Shown: positions 24,000 through 33,326, numbered from the stretch's first letter. The stretch is 64,000 bases of DNA from Rhodobiaceae bacterium UBA7804 (GCA_002480495.1 DLCG01000005.1:93326-157325), one strand, 5' to 3'. Made by a program: numbers and translations. The notes: a model not told the origin generated them from the sequence alone.

Positions 24000-24820
24000 T
24001 GTTTCCGCCCCGGCGCATCGTCTGCCTCACCGAGGAGACGGTGGAGACGCTTTATCTGCTTGGCGAGGAGGATCGCATCGCCGGTATTTCCGGCTATACG
24101 GTCCGCCCGCCAAGGGCGCGGCGGGAGAAGCCGCGCGTCTCGGCCTTCATCTCCGCGGACATTCCGAAGATCCTCGCGCTCGAGCCCGATCTCGTTCTCG
24201 CCTTTTCCGATATTCAGGCGGAGATCGTGCACGATCTTGTGAAGGCGGGCGTCAATGTCCATGCCTTCAACCAGCGCACTCTTGCCGAGATCCTCGACAT
24301 GATCGTCATGCTCGGTGCGCTGACGGGAAAGGAGCCGGAGGCGCGTCTCCTCGTCGACAGGTTGAACGAGGGCATGACCGAGGTAGCGCATGCGAGCGCC
24401 GCGCTTCCCCTCCGCCCCCGCGTCTATTTCGAGGAATGGGACGAGCCCGCCATTTCCGGCATCGCCTGGGTCTCGGAGCTCATCGCGCTGGCGGGCGGCG
24501 ACGACATATTCGGCGATCTGGCGGACCGCCGGTCGGCGAAGGACAGGATCGTCACTTATGAAGAAGTGGCGGCGCGTGAACCCGACCTCATCATCGGTTC
24601 ATGGTGCGGAAAGAAATTCCGGCCGGAGAAGGTCGCGGCCCGGCCCGAATTCGCAGGCCTTTCTGCCCTCCGCGACGGCGCGCTCCACGAGATAAAGTCG
24701 CCGATCATCCTGCAGCCGGGTCCGGCCTCTCTCACCGAGGGGCTGGAGGCGCTCAGAGGCATCATTCATGCGCGTGCGCATGAACTGGCGGTCAGCCGGA
24801 GCGAGAAAATATTGACCTGA
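23999..24820 (+). CDS. BtuF-like cobalamin-binding protein without signal peptide
   Basis: A 273-residue protein with the two-lobed Fe/B12 periplasmic-binding fold. It begins MFPPRRIVCLTEETVETLYLLG, directly in the first strand of the domain, with no signal sequence. Other family patterns are LEPDLVLAFSDIQ (about 59-72), WVSELIALAGGDDIFGD (about 157-173) and the IIGSWCGKKFRPEKV stretch near residue 200. The ATG overlaps the stop of the upstream membrane protein by one base, so the two are translationally coupled. No export signal suggests either a cytoplasmic role or another export mode. Confidence 0.8.
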   Translation: MFPPRRIVCLTEETVETLYLLGEEDRIAGISGYTVRPPRARREKPRVSAFISADIPKILALEPDLVLAFSDIQAEIVHDLVKAGVNVHAFNQRTLAEILDMIVMLGALTGKEPEARLLVDRLNEGMTEVAHASAALPLRPRVYFEEWDEPAISGIAWVSELIALAGGDDIFGDLADRRSAKDRIVTYEEVAAREPDLIIGSWCGKKFRPEKVAARPEFAGLSALRDGALHEIKSPIILQPGPASLTEGLEALRGIIHARAHELAVSRSEKILT

Positions 24821-24844
24821 AGCGCGGGCGAGTCCTTCCGAAGG

Positions 24845-25870
24845 TCAGACGACACCTGCCTTCAGGAAGTCGTGGATATGGACGAGGCCGGCAGGCTTGC
24901 CCTTTTCCACCACGAAAAGGCTCGTGATCTTCTTCTCCTGAAGCAGCTTCACGGCTTCGGAGGCCAGCATGCCGGGAGCGACGGTCTTCGGCGTCTTGTT
25001 CATCACGTCGCTTGCCTTGCGCGAAAGAAGGTCGCCCGAGGAGTGGCGGCGGATGTCGCCATCGGTGATCATGCCGATGAGCTTGCCTTTCGCGTCCACG
25101 ATGCCTGCGCAGCCAAGGCTCTTCTGCGACATGAGGAGGAGCACTTCCGACATCGGCGTATCCGGCCCGGTGAGCGGCAGTTCGTCGCCCACATGCATCA
25201 CCTCGCGCACATGTGAGAGCATGGCGCCGAGCTTGCCGCCGGGATGGAAGACCTTGAAGTCCCTGGCGGAAAAGCCGTTCTTCTCCAAGAGCGCGATCGC
25301 CAGCGCATCGCCCAGCGCAAGCTGCATGGTGGTCGAGGTCGTCGGCGCGAGCTTGTTCGGACAGGCCTCTTCCGCGCGCGGCAGAATGAGCGAGACATCG
25401 CCCGCGCGGCCGAGCGCGCTCTTCGCCTCGGAGGTCATGGCGATAAGCGGGATCGCAAACCGTTTCGCATGAGAAATGATGCTGGAAAGTTCCGCCGTCT
25501 CCCCCGACCAGGAAAGGGCGAGAATGACGTCCGACGCGGTGATCATGCCGAGATCGCCATGGGAGGCCTCGCCGGGATGGACATATTGGGCAGGAGAGCC
25601 GGTGGAGGCGAGCGTCGCCGCGATCTTCCGGGCGATATGGCCGGATTTGCCCATGCCGGTCACGATGATCCGGCCTTCGGCGCGGCCAAGCGTCTCCACC
25701 GCATCAACGAAGGGGCCGTCCAGCGAAGCCATCAGCGCCTTCAGCCCCTCGATCTCGAGCGTGAGGGTGCGTTGCGCGGAGGCGAGGTGGCCGCTTTCGG
25801 CGGCCGGTCGGGTCTTGGTGCGGGACAAGCTTGGGCTCCCTTGGGGCGAAGAATGGCGCCGCGTCGGCAC
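24845..25870 (-). CDS. kdsD: Arabinose-5-phosphate isomerase (KpsF/GutQ family)
   Basis: A 341-residue sugar isomerase that interconverts ribulose-5-phosphate and arabinose-5-phosphate, the first step toward KDO for lipopolysaccharide or capsule. The SIS domain covers about residues 45-190 (VTGMGKSGHIARKIAATLASTGSPA, HPGEASHGDLGMI, SWSGETAEL, the PTTSTTMQLALGDALA loop). Two CBS repeats occupy about residues 215-338. The start is a GTG at 25870 with a GGCGAGG upstream. It is convergent with the BtuF-like gene and divergent from the phosphoesterase gene. Confidence 0.88.
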   Translation of the reverse strand: MPTRRHSSPQGSPSLSRTKTRPAAESGHLASAQRTLTLEIEGLKALMASLDGPFVDAVETLGRAEGRIIVTGMGKSGHIARKIAATLASTGSPAQYVHPGEASHGDLGMITASDVILALSWSGETAELSSIISHAKRFAIPLIAMTSEAKSALGRAGDVSLILPRAEEACPNKLAPTTSTTMQLALGDALAIALLEKNGFSARDFKVFHPGGKLGAMLSHVREVMHVGDELPLTGPDTPMSEVLLLMSQKSLGCAGIVDAKGKLIGMITDGDIRRHSSGDLLSRKASDVMNKTPKTVAPGMLASEAVKLLQEKKITSLFVVEKGKPAGLVHIHDFLKAGVV

Positions 25871-26086
25871 AACCTCGCCTTCTTATATCTATTCGCCGCC
25901 CATCTCCAGAAGGCGACAGCGGAAGGGTGCGCGAGCGGTCGGGTGATCCGTTCCCCTCCATGCGATGGGTCCTGTCCTTGAGTGTGGAGGGAATTTGGCT
26001 ACCCTCGCCACCGGAATAGGTGGATAAGAAGCCTCTATCCATGAATTGACAGGCGGGCACCGGGATCGGCGTGCCGGAGGCGTTGC

Positions 26087-26890
26087 GTGACAGGCGGGTT
26101 ACTCGGTCGACTGAAAGCGGCTTTCCGGGGCGGCGGTGAAGCCGCATCGCTTCCCGACGGCATGCGGATTTATGCCGTAGGCGATATTCATGGCCGAGAT
26201 GACTTGCTCCGGGAGCTTCTTGCCAAGATCGAAGCGGATGCCAAGGCGCGGTCTTTCGATCGTAACATATTGATTTTCTTGGGCGATTATGTCGATCGCG
26301 GCCTTCAGTCGAAAGCTGTGCTCGACCGGCTGACGTCAGAACGCCTGCCGGGTTTCGAATATGTATTTCTCAAGGGAAATCATGAGCTTGCGCTGATGCA
26401 GTTTCTCGACGATGCGAGCTTCGGCAAGAGCTGGAAATATTATGGCGGCCTTGAAACGCTTCACTCCTACGGCATCACGGAACTCACGCTGACAGATGAT
26501 CCTGCCGCCTTTGAGCGCGCGCGGGAGCATTTCAACGATGTCCTGCCGGAAGCTCATCGCCATTTTCTCCAGACCCTGGAGACAAAAGCCGAATTCGGCG
26601 GCTATTTCTTCGTTCATGCCGGCGTCAGGCCCGGCATTGCGCTGCACCGGCAGATTGAAGAGGACCTGCTCTGGATCAGGGAGGAATTCCTGAATTCGAA
26701 TAGTTCTTTCGGCCGATATGTTGTTCACGGACATACGCCGAACGAAGAGGTTGTTGTGAGGCCAAACCGCATGGGCATAGATACCGGCGCTTATATGACG
26801 GGCATTCTGACTGCGCTGGTGCTCGAGGGGGAAGAAAGACGCCTTATTCAAACAGGTGCGCGGGAGAGCGCGCCGGCAAAAGCGGTCTGA
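26087..26890 (+). CDS. Calcineurin-like metallophosphoesterase (serine/threonine phosphatase-like)
   Basis: A 267-residue enzyme with all the metal-binding motifs of the PPP-type phosphoesterases in order: GDIHG (about residue 32), GDYVDRG (about 65), GNHE (about 99) and VHGHTPN near residue 210. Related proteins dephosphorylate phosphoproteins or cleave diadenosine polyphosphates, so the substrate is open. It starts with GTG at 26087 preceded by GGAGG. It stands alone just before the exopolysaccharide export genes, in the same direction, with 205 bp between. Confidence 0.8.
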   Translation: MTGGLLGRLKAAFRGGGEAASLPDGMRIYAVGDIHGRDDLLRELLAKIEADAKARSFDRNILIFLGDYVDRGLQSKAVLDRLTSERLPGFEYVFLKGNHELALMQFLDDASFGKSWKYYGGLETLHSYGITELTLTDDPAAFERAREHFNDVLPEAHRHFLQTLETKAEFGGYFFVHAGVRPGIALHRQIEEDLLWIREEFLNSNSSFGRYVVHGHTPNEEVVVRPNRMGIDTGAYMTGILTALVLEGEERRLIQTGARESAPAKAV

Positions 26891-27095
26891 GCGTCCCGGA
26901 TATTCGCCCGGTTAACCAGTGCCCGAGAATACCGGCGATTTGTTCGGCTTTTGTCTCAAATGGCCGGTCAAACAATGCTAGATTGATTTTGGGTTTGTAT
27001 CGGGGGTGGAGCGGTTTTTATAACCGGGTCTGTTCGAAGACCGGCCTCCTTCTCTCCGTCGACAGGGTGGGGAGGCCTCAAGAGACAACACGCGA

Positions 27096-27752
27096 ATGAC
27101 AAGAGCGGTGAAAATGCGACTTTCAGGCCGTACCGGCGTTTTCCATGCCTTCCGTATGATGGTTCTGTTGGTGGCAGCGGGGGTGCTCGCCTCCTGCGCC
27201 GATGCCGGGCGCACGCCGCCACCGGTTCCGGTCGCCGCAACGCCCGCCACAGCTACGCCCGTCGTCTCGCCGGCCGACGCCAATATCGATACGAGTATCG
27301 ATTATGCGCTCGGTGTTGGCGACCGGCTTCGCGTGATCGTTTTCGGCGAGCCTGACCTGTCCGGCGAATTCGATGTAAGCGGCTCGGGCAATGTCGCACT
27401 TCCGCTCATCGGCCAGGTTCGCGCCAAGGATCTGACGCTCAGCCAGTTCGAGGATGCCGTTGAGGCGAAGTTCAGCGAAGGCTATCTGAACAATCCGCGT
27501 GTCAGTGTCGAGGTTCTGAACTACCGGCCCTTCTATATCTATGGGGAGGTGGAGAATTCGGGACAATATCCGTACACCAACGGCATGACCGTCCTGAATG
27601 CGGTGGCTGTGGCGGGCGGCTATACCTACCGCGCCAATACGGATCGTGTTTACATCACGCGTGGTGACGGCACGGAACAGGAATATCCCGCAAGCCAGTC
27701 GGTCAAGGTTCTGCCCGGGGATGTCGTGCGGGTGCCCGAGCGCTTCTTCTAA
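27096..27752 (+). CDS. Polysaccharide export lipoprotein (Wza-like)
   Basis: A 218-residue outer-membrane export protein. A lipoprotein signal is clear, with the lipobox LASC at about residues 31-34. The Poly_export domain covers about residues 68-150 (DYALGVGDRLRVIVFGEPDLSGEFDVSGSGNVALPLIG) and a single SLBB domain about 150-215 (FYIYGEVENSGQYPYTNGMTVLNAV). It is short compared with Wza, having only one SLBB and no terminal helix, like other alphaproteobacterial export proteins that work with Wzc-type kinases. A kinase is encoded at 30353. ATGs at 27096 and 27114 are both possible starts. Confidence 0.88.
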   Translation: MTRAVKMRLSGRTGVFHAFRMMVLLVAAGVLASCADAGRTPPPVPVAATPATATPVVSPADANIDTSIDYALGVGDRLRVIVFGEPDLSGEFDVSGSGNVALPLIGQVRAKDLTLSQFEDAVEAKFSEGYLNNPRVSVEVLNYRPFYIYGEVENSGQYPYTNGMTVLNAVAVAGGYTYRANTDRVYITRGDGTEQEYPASQSVKVLPGDVVRVPERFF

Positions 27753-28062
27753 GCCCTAAGTAAAGTTCCGGCCCCTTAACTGGGTGAGTGAGCGTTATAC
27801 TTTCGTGCCTGGCGCATTTGATTGTCTGGTCAGAATCGAGCGGGTGGTGCATTCTTGCCAAAGAATCGTAAGTTCGCCGATGTATTTGTGCCACGGCTCC
27901 ACGAAAGCTTGCGTTAACCAAATATTTCCCATGTTCGCCCTCGTCCGATAGCGCTAGTGTAGCGTCTAATAATCAGGCCTCTTGCATGCGTGCGAAGGGC
28001 GTCGGGCTCGAGGTTTTGCCGGACGTGGCAAGGCTGCCTTTTGGGAGCGAAGGAGTAGCTAG
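27753..28062. other. Intergenic region, 310 bp
   Basis: No credible gene, RNA or strong terminator is visible between the export lipoprotein and the small exported protein. The stretch contains short AT-rich patches (around 27915-27930 and 27966-27974) that may belong to a promoter. GCGAAGGAGTAGCTAG before 28063 gives the next gene a ribosome-binding site. Confidence 0.5.
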
Positions 28063-28593
28063 ATGAAAAAGCTGATGACGGCGGTGTTTGTGGCCGGAAC
28101 AATGGTCTTTGGGGCTGCCGCCCTCGTGGTGACACCGGTGGTCGCGCAAGAAGAGGCATCGCTCCAGTCGCTGGAGGAGTTTGTCGAGCAGATGCTCGTC
28201 GAGAACGCCGATGATCCGGCGGCCTTCGAAGAGGCGATTGCGAACTTCGTGGCAGGGTCGGCCGATCCCGAGCTTGCCAATGAAGCTGTGATCAATGCGC
28301 TGACCAACCCGAAGAGTGATGCTGCCAAGATCGCACTTCAGAACAATGCCGCGCTCAAGGAAGCCGGTGCCCGTGGCCTCGGACGCGCGATCGCCATCGT
28401 CGGTGTGACCAACCCGACCGCGGCCGCCAACATGCAGGCTCAGATCGAGGCCAGCAACGATACCACCCTGGTCTCCTCCGCCAACGAGGGTAATGCCACC
28501 CAGACCGCCTCGATCCGGAGCAGCACTGGTGGCGATGAAGGCGCGGGTCAGCAGGAAGATTCGACGCCGGAGACGCCGGTCAGCCCCAACTAA
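28063..28593 (+). CDS. Small acidic exported protein of unknown function
   Basis: A 176-residue protein with a clear signal peptide (MKKLMTAVFVAGTMVFGAAALVV...VVA, cleavage near residue 29). The mature part is acidic and Ala/Glu/Asn-rich, probably helical to about residue 120 (LEEFVEQMLVENADDPAAFEEAIANFVAG), then a Gly/Ser/Glu/Pro-rich tail. No family is recognised. It lies between the Wza-like lipoprotein and the BBP2 barrel, which suggests a periplasmic role in polysaccharide export, but nothing in the sequence proves this. GAAGGAG precedes the ATG. Confidence 0.65.
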   Translation: MKKLMTAVFVAGTMVFGAAALVVTPVVAQEEASLQSLEEFVEQMLVENADDPAAFEEAIANFVAGSADPELANEAVINALTNPKSDAAKIALQNNAALKEAGARGLGRAIAIVGVTNPTAAANMQAQIEASNDTTLVSSANEGNATQTASIRSSTGGDEGAGQQEDSTPETPVSPN

Positions 28594-28734
28594 ACGGGGA
28601 GCGAGAAGGGAGGGCTGGTGACATCGGAACCGGCCTCCTCTTCAGGTTTTGTTGCGTTAGCGTATGAATGGCGCTCGATCGCCTTTGGCGGTCATGCGCT
28701 GCCCAGGTCTCTGTCCAATAAGGGAATTTGATCG

Positions 28735-30009
28735 ATGTCGTCCTTCGTCTCCAGGGCCCTGCTTGCCGCTGTCGCGGTGACATCCCTCCATATGGTGCCC
28801 GTGTCTGTCGCCTCGGCCCAGACCCAGGAAATCGTGGATGACCGGAATGTGAGCGTCAGGGAACGTGCGCGGCCGGGTTACGACGCGGTTGGTGTCCGTG
28901 CGGGTGCCTTCACGGTCTTCCCGGAAGCCTCGATCAGCGGCACCTTCGATGACAACATCTATGCCACGGATACGAATACGGAGAGCGATTTCATTACGAC
29001 GCTCGCTGCCGGGGTTCAGGCCGTTTCGAACTGGAGCCGTCATTCGCTCAATCTGAATGCCGGTATCTCGCAGGCTCTTTATGCCGACAATAATGACGAG
29101 GATCGGCTCGACTGGAATGTCGGTGGCGATGGCCGGCTCGATATCACCCGCGATACCAGCGTGAGCGGTGGACTTTCCTACGCACAGCTGCATGAAGACC
29201 GCAGCGCGCCCAACGCGATCGGTCTTGCGGCCGAGCCGACCGAGTACACGCTGCTCCAGGCCGATGCGGCGCTGGATCATCGTTTCAACCGCGTTACCTC
29301 GCGGATCGGCGCGACCTATTCCGATTATGATTTCGACACGGTGCCGCTCACGGGCGGTGGCGTGCTGAACCAGGATTTCCGTGACCGCGAGGAATATACG
29401 GAATTCCTGCAGCTCGGATATGATGTCTCGCCCGACACTAATGTCTATGTTCGCGGTACGCTGAACCAGCGCGAATACGACCAGAAGCCGCCGGTCGTCG
29501 CGCTGAATCGCGACTCCGATGGCTATGCGGTTGTTGCGGGCTCCGATTTCCGTCTCACCAATCTTGCTCAGGGCGGCATTTTTGTGGGCTACCAGGAGCA
29601 GGATTATGACGATCCGACGCTCGCCCAGATCGATGGCATTGCTTATGGCGCGAATGTCGATTGGTTCGTGACGCCCCTGACGACCATCCGGTTTGAAGCG
29701 GCGGCCACCATCGAGGAAACGATTGCCGCAGGCGCGTCGGGTTATACGGATAACTCGGTCGGCTTCCGCATCGATCACGAGCTGATGCGGAACGTGATCA
29801 TTGGCGCCAATGCCGGTTATTCGAATCAGGATTTCGAGGGCATTCCCCGCGACGATGACGTCGTAAGTGCCGGCCTTGGTGTCGACTATTTCCTGAACCG
29901 GAATTTCTCCCTGAGCCTCGGCTACGACTATACCGATCGTGACTCGACCGTTGCGGGCCTGGACTACTCGCGCAACGAGATCGGCCTCACGCTGAGGGCC
30001 GGCCTTTAA
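28735..30009 (+). CDS. Outer-membrane beta-barrel protein of the BBP2 type, exopolysaccharide-linked
   Basis: A 424-residue outer-membrane protein. The signal peptide is about residues 1-29 (to SVASAQ). The rest is made of amphipathic beta strands with the pattern of BBP2 (putative beta-barrel porin 2) proteins: FPEASISGTFDDNIYAT, SRHSLNLNAGISQALYADNNDEDRLDW, and a closing NFSLSLGYDYTDRDS...RNEIGLTLRAGL. Proteins of this sort sit in many alphaproteobacterial exopolysaccharide loci and are thought to help the polymer cross the outer membrane. It precedes the tyrosine kinase gene by about 340 bp. Confidence 0.8.
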   Translation: MSSFVSRALLAAVAVTSLHMVPVSVASAQTQEIVDDRNVSVRERARPGYDAVGVRAGAFTVFPEASISGTFDDNIYATDTNTESDFITTLAAGVQAVSNWSRHSLNLNAGISQALYADNNDEDRLDWNVGGDGRLDITRDTSVSGGLSYAQLHEDRSAPNAIGLAAEPTEYTLLQADAALDHRFNRVTSRIGATYSDYDFDTVPLTGGGVLNQDFRDREEYTEFLQLGYDVSPDTNVYVRGTLNQREYDQKPPVVALNRDSDGYAVVAGSDFRLTNLAQGGIFVGYQEQDYDDPTLAQIDGIAYGANVDWFVTPLTTIRFEAAATIEETIAAGASGYTDNSVGFRIDHELMRNVIIGANAGYSNQDFEGIPRDDDVVSAGLGVDYFLNRNFSLSLGYDYTDRDSTVAGLDYSRNEIGLTLRAGL

Positions 30010-30053
30010 GCGGGAAAGCCATTCGGCTTGTGTGGTTCGAGAAGATAAAGATC

Positions 30054-30082
30054 AAGGGCAGCGAGGCGACTTGCTGCCCTTT
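30054..30082 (+). terminator. Possible terminator hairpin after the BBP2 gene
   Basis: A 9-bp stem (AAGGGCAGC / GCTGCCCTT) with a 10-base loop lies 45 bases after the barrel gene. The T-run after it is short and interrupted (TTTCGATTT), so it may be a weak or factor-dependent terminator. The rest of the gap up to 30352 shows no other gene or structure that I can support. Confidence 0.45.
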
Positions 30083-30352
30083 CGATTTGCGTTGCTGGCT
30101 TAGTGCCATTGAGGCGACAAAGGATAATGGTCTGGGTGAGAGGTAGGACGCATTCAGGCGCTCCGTCATCTCGTGCGTTCAGTTGCTCTCGGCTTTTAAC
30201 CTCCTTGGCATCAGATGTGCTTATGCTTGGCGGCGTTGATTGAGGCCGGTCTTGGTGCAAGTCTCTGAAGACATGGGATGTCTCGGTCGGTATTTGATTT
30301 TCAGGCGCGCAAGCGCGATTCAAGGGATGCGGTAGCTTTGGGGGGTCAGTCG

Positions 30353-32620
30353 ATGAATGCGCCGGTCAAGGGCTCGGGTGCTGCGGGAACGAAGTATGAA
30401 GGCCCCGAGATTGACGAGAACCAGGGTTTCCTCGAACTCGATCTCATGGCGCTCTACCGGACGCTCCGCAAACGGCTGGGGTTGATCGTCGCCGTCACGC
30501 TGGGCCTTACCGCGCTAGTGATGGTGGTCGTCCTGCAACAGACGCCGCTCTATACCGCCGAAACGCAAGTGTTGCTCGATCGCCAGAAGATGCAGGTCAC
30601 CGACATGGAGGCGGTCATGTCGGGCATGCCCGCGGATTCGGCCACAGTCGACAGTGAGGTCGAGATCCTGCGTTCCCGCGCGCTCGCCGCCCGGGTCGTG
30701 GATCGCCTCAACCTGATGCAGGACCCGGAGTTCAACGGAAAGCTTCGGGAGCCGTCGCTTCTGCGGTGGCTCGACCCCCGGGTCTGGATTGGCGAGGCCT
30801 TGAAGCTTGTCGAGGCCGAGCGCCCCGCTTTGAACCAGGAGCTTCTGGACAGGGCAGAGCTCAACAGCGTCATCGATAGCCTCCTCAGCCGTCTCACCGT
30901 CTCCCGGCAACGGCTTACCTATGTCATCAATGTGAGCTTCGTATCGGAAAGCCCGGAGAAGGCTGCCCGTATCGCCAATGCGATTGCGGATACTTACATC
31001 CTCGATCAGCTCGAGGCCAAATTCGATGCCACCCGCCAGGCCAATGATTGGCTTTCCCGGCGCCTCGGCGAGCTTCGCCAGCAGGTTCAGGACTCCGAAC
31101 GTGCGGTCGAGATCTTCCGGGCCGAGAACGGGCTCGAGTCGCTCGCTTCCGGGGTAACGGTCTCGGAGCAGCAGCTTTCCGAACTCAATGCGCAGCTTAT
31201 CCTCGCGCGGACGGCGCTTGCAGAGGCCCGGGCCAAGTATGAAAGAGCCAGGCAGATCAGGACGTCGGGCGGTACGATCGAAAGTATGGCCGATGTGGTT
31301 CAGTCGACCACGATCTCCCAGCTGCGTCAGAAACAGGCAGAACTCGCAAGAGAGCTTGCCAATCTCGCCTCCCGATATGGTCCCCGTCACCCGGAAGTGG
31401 TGAACGCCGAAGCGCAGCGCCGCGATATCGAGCGCCAGATTGGCGCGGAGATCTCGCGTATCATTGGCAGCCTGCAGAACAATGTGTCCGTGGCGGAAAC
31501 CCGTGTGGCATCTTTGGAGGAGAGCCTTCGGGAGATCCGCGGTGAGACCGGTGATAGCGGGCAGGCCATGGTCCAGCTCAGAGAACTCGAACGCGAGGCG
31601 GCGGCAAACCGAGCCGTCTATGAGAGCTTCCTCAACCGGTTCAAGGAAACCTCCCAGCAGCAGGACCTTCAGGTGCCCGACAGCCGGGTGATCTCGCAGG
31701 CGACGGCTCCTATTCAACCCTCTCATCCGCGAAAGGCGCTTTCACTGGCCCTTGCGCTCATTTTGTCGGCGATGCTGGGCGTGGGGCTCGCTTTCCTGCT
31801 TGAGCATCTCGACAACGGAATCGAGACGGGACGTGACGTTGAGCAGGTTCTGGGGCTTCCGCACCTGGTCTCGCTTCCGGCGACCCCTGCCGAGAAGGGC
31901 ACTGACCGCAAGGTCATGAATCCGCAGGACTATCTGCTGGCGAAACCCTTGTCGGCTTACTCGGAAGGGCTGCGCAGCCTTCGTTCGGCGCTTCAATTGT
32001 CCAATGTCGATAATCCGCCGACAGTCATTCTTTTTACCTCGGCATTGCCGAGCGAAGGCAAGACGACAAGTTCGTCGAGTTTTGCCCGAGCCGCGGCGGC
32101 GGCGGGGCTCAAGGTCGTAATTGTTGACTGCGACCTTCGGCATCCGAGCGTGCACAAGGCGTTTGGGATTGGCAGGCCGGAAACCGGGCTTGTGGAAATG
32201 CTGGCCGAACGTCTCGAGCTATCCACGGTGCTGGTGAAGGATCCGAAGAGCGATCTGGACATTCTTCCGATTTCCACCGGCACTGCGAACCCGCCGGATC
32301 TTCTGGGGTCGGAGCAGATGCGTCTGCTGCTCGAGCGCCTCCGCAATGACTATGATCTGGTGGTCCTCGATAGTGCGCCCGTGCTCCCGGTCTCCGATAG
32401 CCGGGTTCTCTCGCGTCTCGCCGATGAAACCGTATTTGTCGTGCGTTGGAGCGAAACCCCTAAAGATGCGGCGCAAGCGGCGATCCGCGAGTTGCGCCTC
32501 TACAATGCGGCGATCGCAGGAGTGGTTCTGGCGGTCGTCGATACGGCCCAGCAGGCCAAATACGGCTATGGTGACGGCGGCTACTACTACAGCAAGTATA
32601 GCCGATACTATGTCAATTGA
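30353..32620 (+). CDS. Wzc-like polysaccharide co-polymerase and tyrosine autokinase
   Basis: A 755-residue inner-membrane protein that controls polymer length and export. The Wzz-type N-terminal segment is at about residues 23-60 with the first membrane helix (LGLIVAVTLGLTALVMVVV). A periplasmic coiled-coil and GNVR-type region follow up to the second helix (about residues 462-480). The cytoplasmic BY-kinase has Walker A LPSEGKTTSS, Walker A' VVIVDCDLRHPS and Walker B LVVLDSAP. The C-terminal Tyr cluster (YGYGDGGYYYSKYSRYY) is the autophosphorylation tail. I prefer the ATG at 30353 (GGGGGG upstream); an in-frame ATG at 30278 would add 25 residues with poorly biased codons. Confidence 0.88.
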   Translation: MNAPVKGSGAAGTKYEGPEIDENQGFLELDLMALYRTLRKRLGLIVAVTLGLTALVMVVVLQQTPLYTAETQVLLDRQKMQVTDMEAVMSGMPADSATVDSEVEILRSRALAARVVDRLNLMQDPEFNGKLREPSLLRWLDPRVWIGEALKLVEAERPALNQELLDRAELNSVIDSLLSRLTVSRQRLTYVINVSFVSESPEKAARIANAIADTYILDQLEAKFDATRQANDWLSRRLGELRQQVQDSERAVEIFRAENGLESLASGVTVSEQQLSELNAQLILARTALAEARAKYERARQIRTSGGTIESMADVVQSTTISQLRQKQAELARELANLASRYGPRHPEVVNAEAQRRDIERQIGAEISRIIGSLQNNVSVAETRVASLEESLREIRGETGDSGQAMVQLRELEREAAANRAVYESFLNRFKETSQQQDLQVPDSRVISQATAPIQPSHPRKALSLALALILSAMLGVGLAFLLEHLDNGIETGRDVEQVLGLPHLVSLPATPAEKGTDRKVMNPQDYLLAKPLSAYSEGLRSLRSALQLSNVDNPPTVILFTSALPSEGKTTSSSSFARAAAAAGLKVVIVDCDLRHPSVHKAFGIGRPETGLVEMLAERLELSTVLVKDPKSDLDILPISTGTANPPDLLGSEQMRLLLERLRNDYDLVVLDSAPVLPVSDSRVLSRLADETVFVVRWSETPKDAAQAAIRELRLYNAAIAGVVLAVVDTAQQAKYGYGDGGYYYSKYSRYYVN

Positions 32621-33326
32621 GAGCGATCGCGGCCGTTGGCTCCGATGGGGCCTTGCGGTTGCGGGTCTCTTGGTAGGTGGTCTTTTGGTGGTCTCGGCCG
32701 TCCCCCGTATTGCTGCCTATTGGTTTGTTCTTCCTGCGGGTGCGTCCCTTGATGCGATCGATGAGGGGCGAGTGATATCTCGCGAGAATGCCGAAGCCGC
32801 GTTTCGGTCCTATAGCGAAGCCTTGGCCTGGCAGCCCGAAGATCCGGCATTGCGAGAGGATCGGGCCCGGCTCGCTAGCCGTCTGGCCCGCCTCGACCCG
32901 GAATCGGCCGACCGTTGGAAAGAACTCGCGGTTGCGGATTTCCGCCGAACCGTTGCCTTGTCGCCCGGGAACGGTACGGCCTGGGCCCGGCTTGCGGAAG
33001 CCGAGCTTGAAGCGGGCGCGCCCGTCGAGAAGGTTCTCCCCTACTTGAGGCTCGCCCGGCTCACTGCGCCGCGCCGTGCATCTGCGCTTCTGCCCCAATT
33101 GTCGATTGTCATGCGTCACTGGGAGGCGATGCCTGATGAGATGCGGGCCCATGCTCTTGCCGATCTCACGTCCTTCTGGATACGCCGGGCGATCAGGCCG
33201 TTGCTTGTCTCGATCTATCTCGATGCGGGTTTCGAGGCTCGGGCAGCTTTTCGAGAACGGCTCGGCGAAAATGAACGGGCTCTTCGGGACTTCGACCGGC
33301 TTATTGCGTCAAGCTTGGATGGGTGA
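32610..33326 (+). CDS. Membrane-anchored TPR-like protein of the polysaccharide locus
   Basis: A 238-residue protein starting inside the last codons of the kinase gene (11-base overlap), so probably translationally coupled to it. One hydrophobic segment (about residues 12-35, GLAVAGLLVGGLLVVSAV) anchors it; the rest is helical with TPR-like features (AEAAFRSYSEALAWQPEDPALREDRARLASRLARLDPESADRW). I do not recognise a named family. Its place between kinase and ligase suggests an assembly or chain-length role. Its end overlaps the convergent ligase gene by 18 bp. Confidence 0.65.
   Translation: MSIESDRGRWLRWGLAVAGLLVGGLLVVSAVPRIAAYWFVLPAGASLDAIDEGRVISRENAEAAFRSYSEALAWQPEDPALREDRARLASRLARLDPESADRWKELAVADFRRTVALSPGNGTAWARLAEAELEAGAPVEKVLPYLRLARLTAPRRASALLPQLSIVMRHWEAMPDEMRAHALADLTSFWIRRAIRPLLVSIYLDAGFEARAAFRERLGENERALRDFDRLIASSLDG

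Noticed and set aside
28609..28640. Possible terminator hairpin after the small exported protein gene
   Set aside because: The arms (GGAGGGCTGGT / ACCGGCCTCC) pair imperfectly and there is no T-run.
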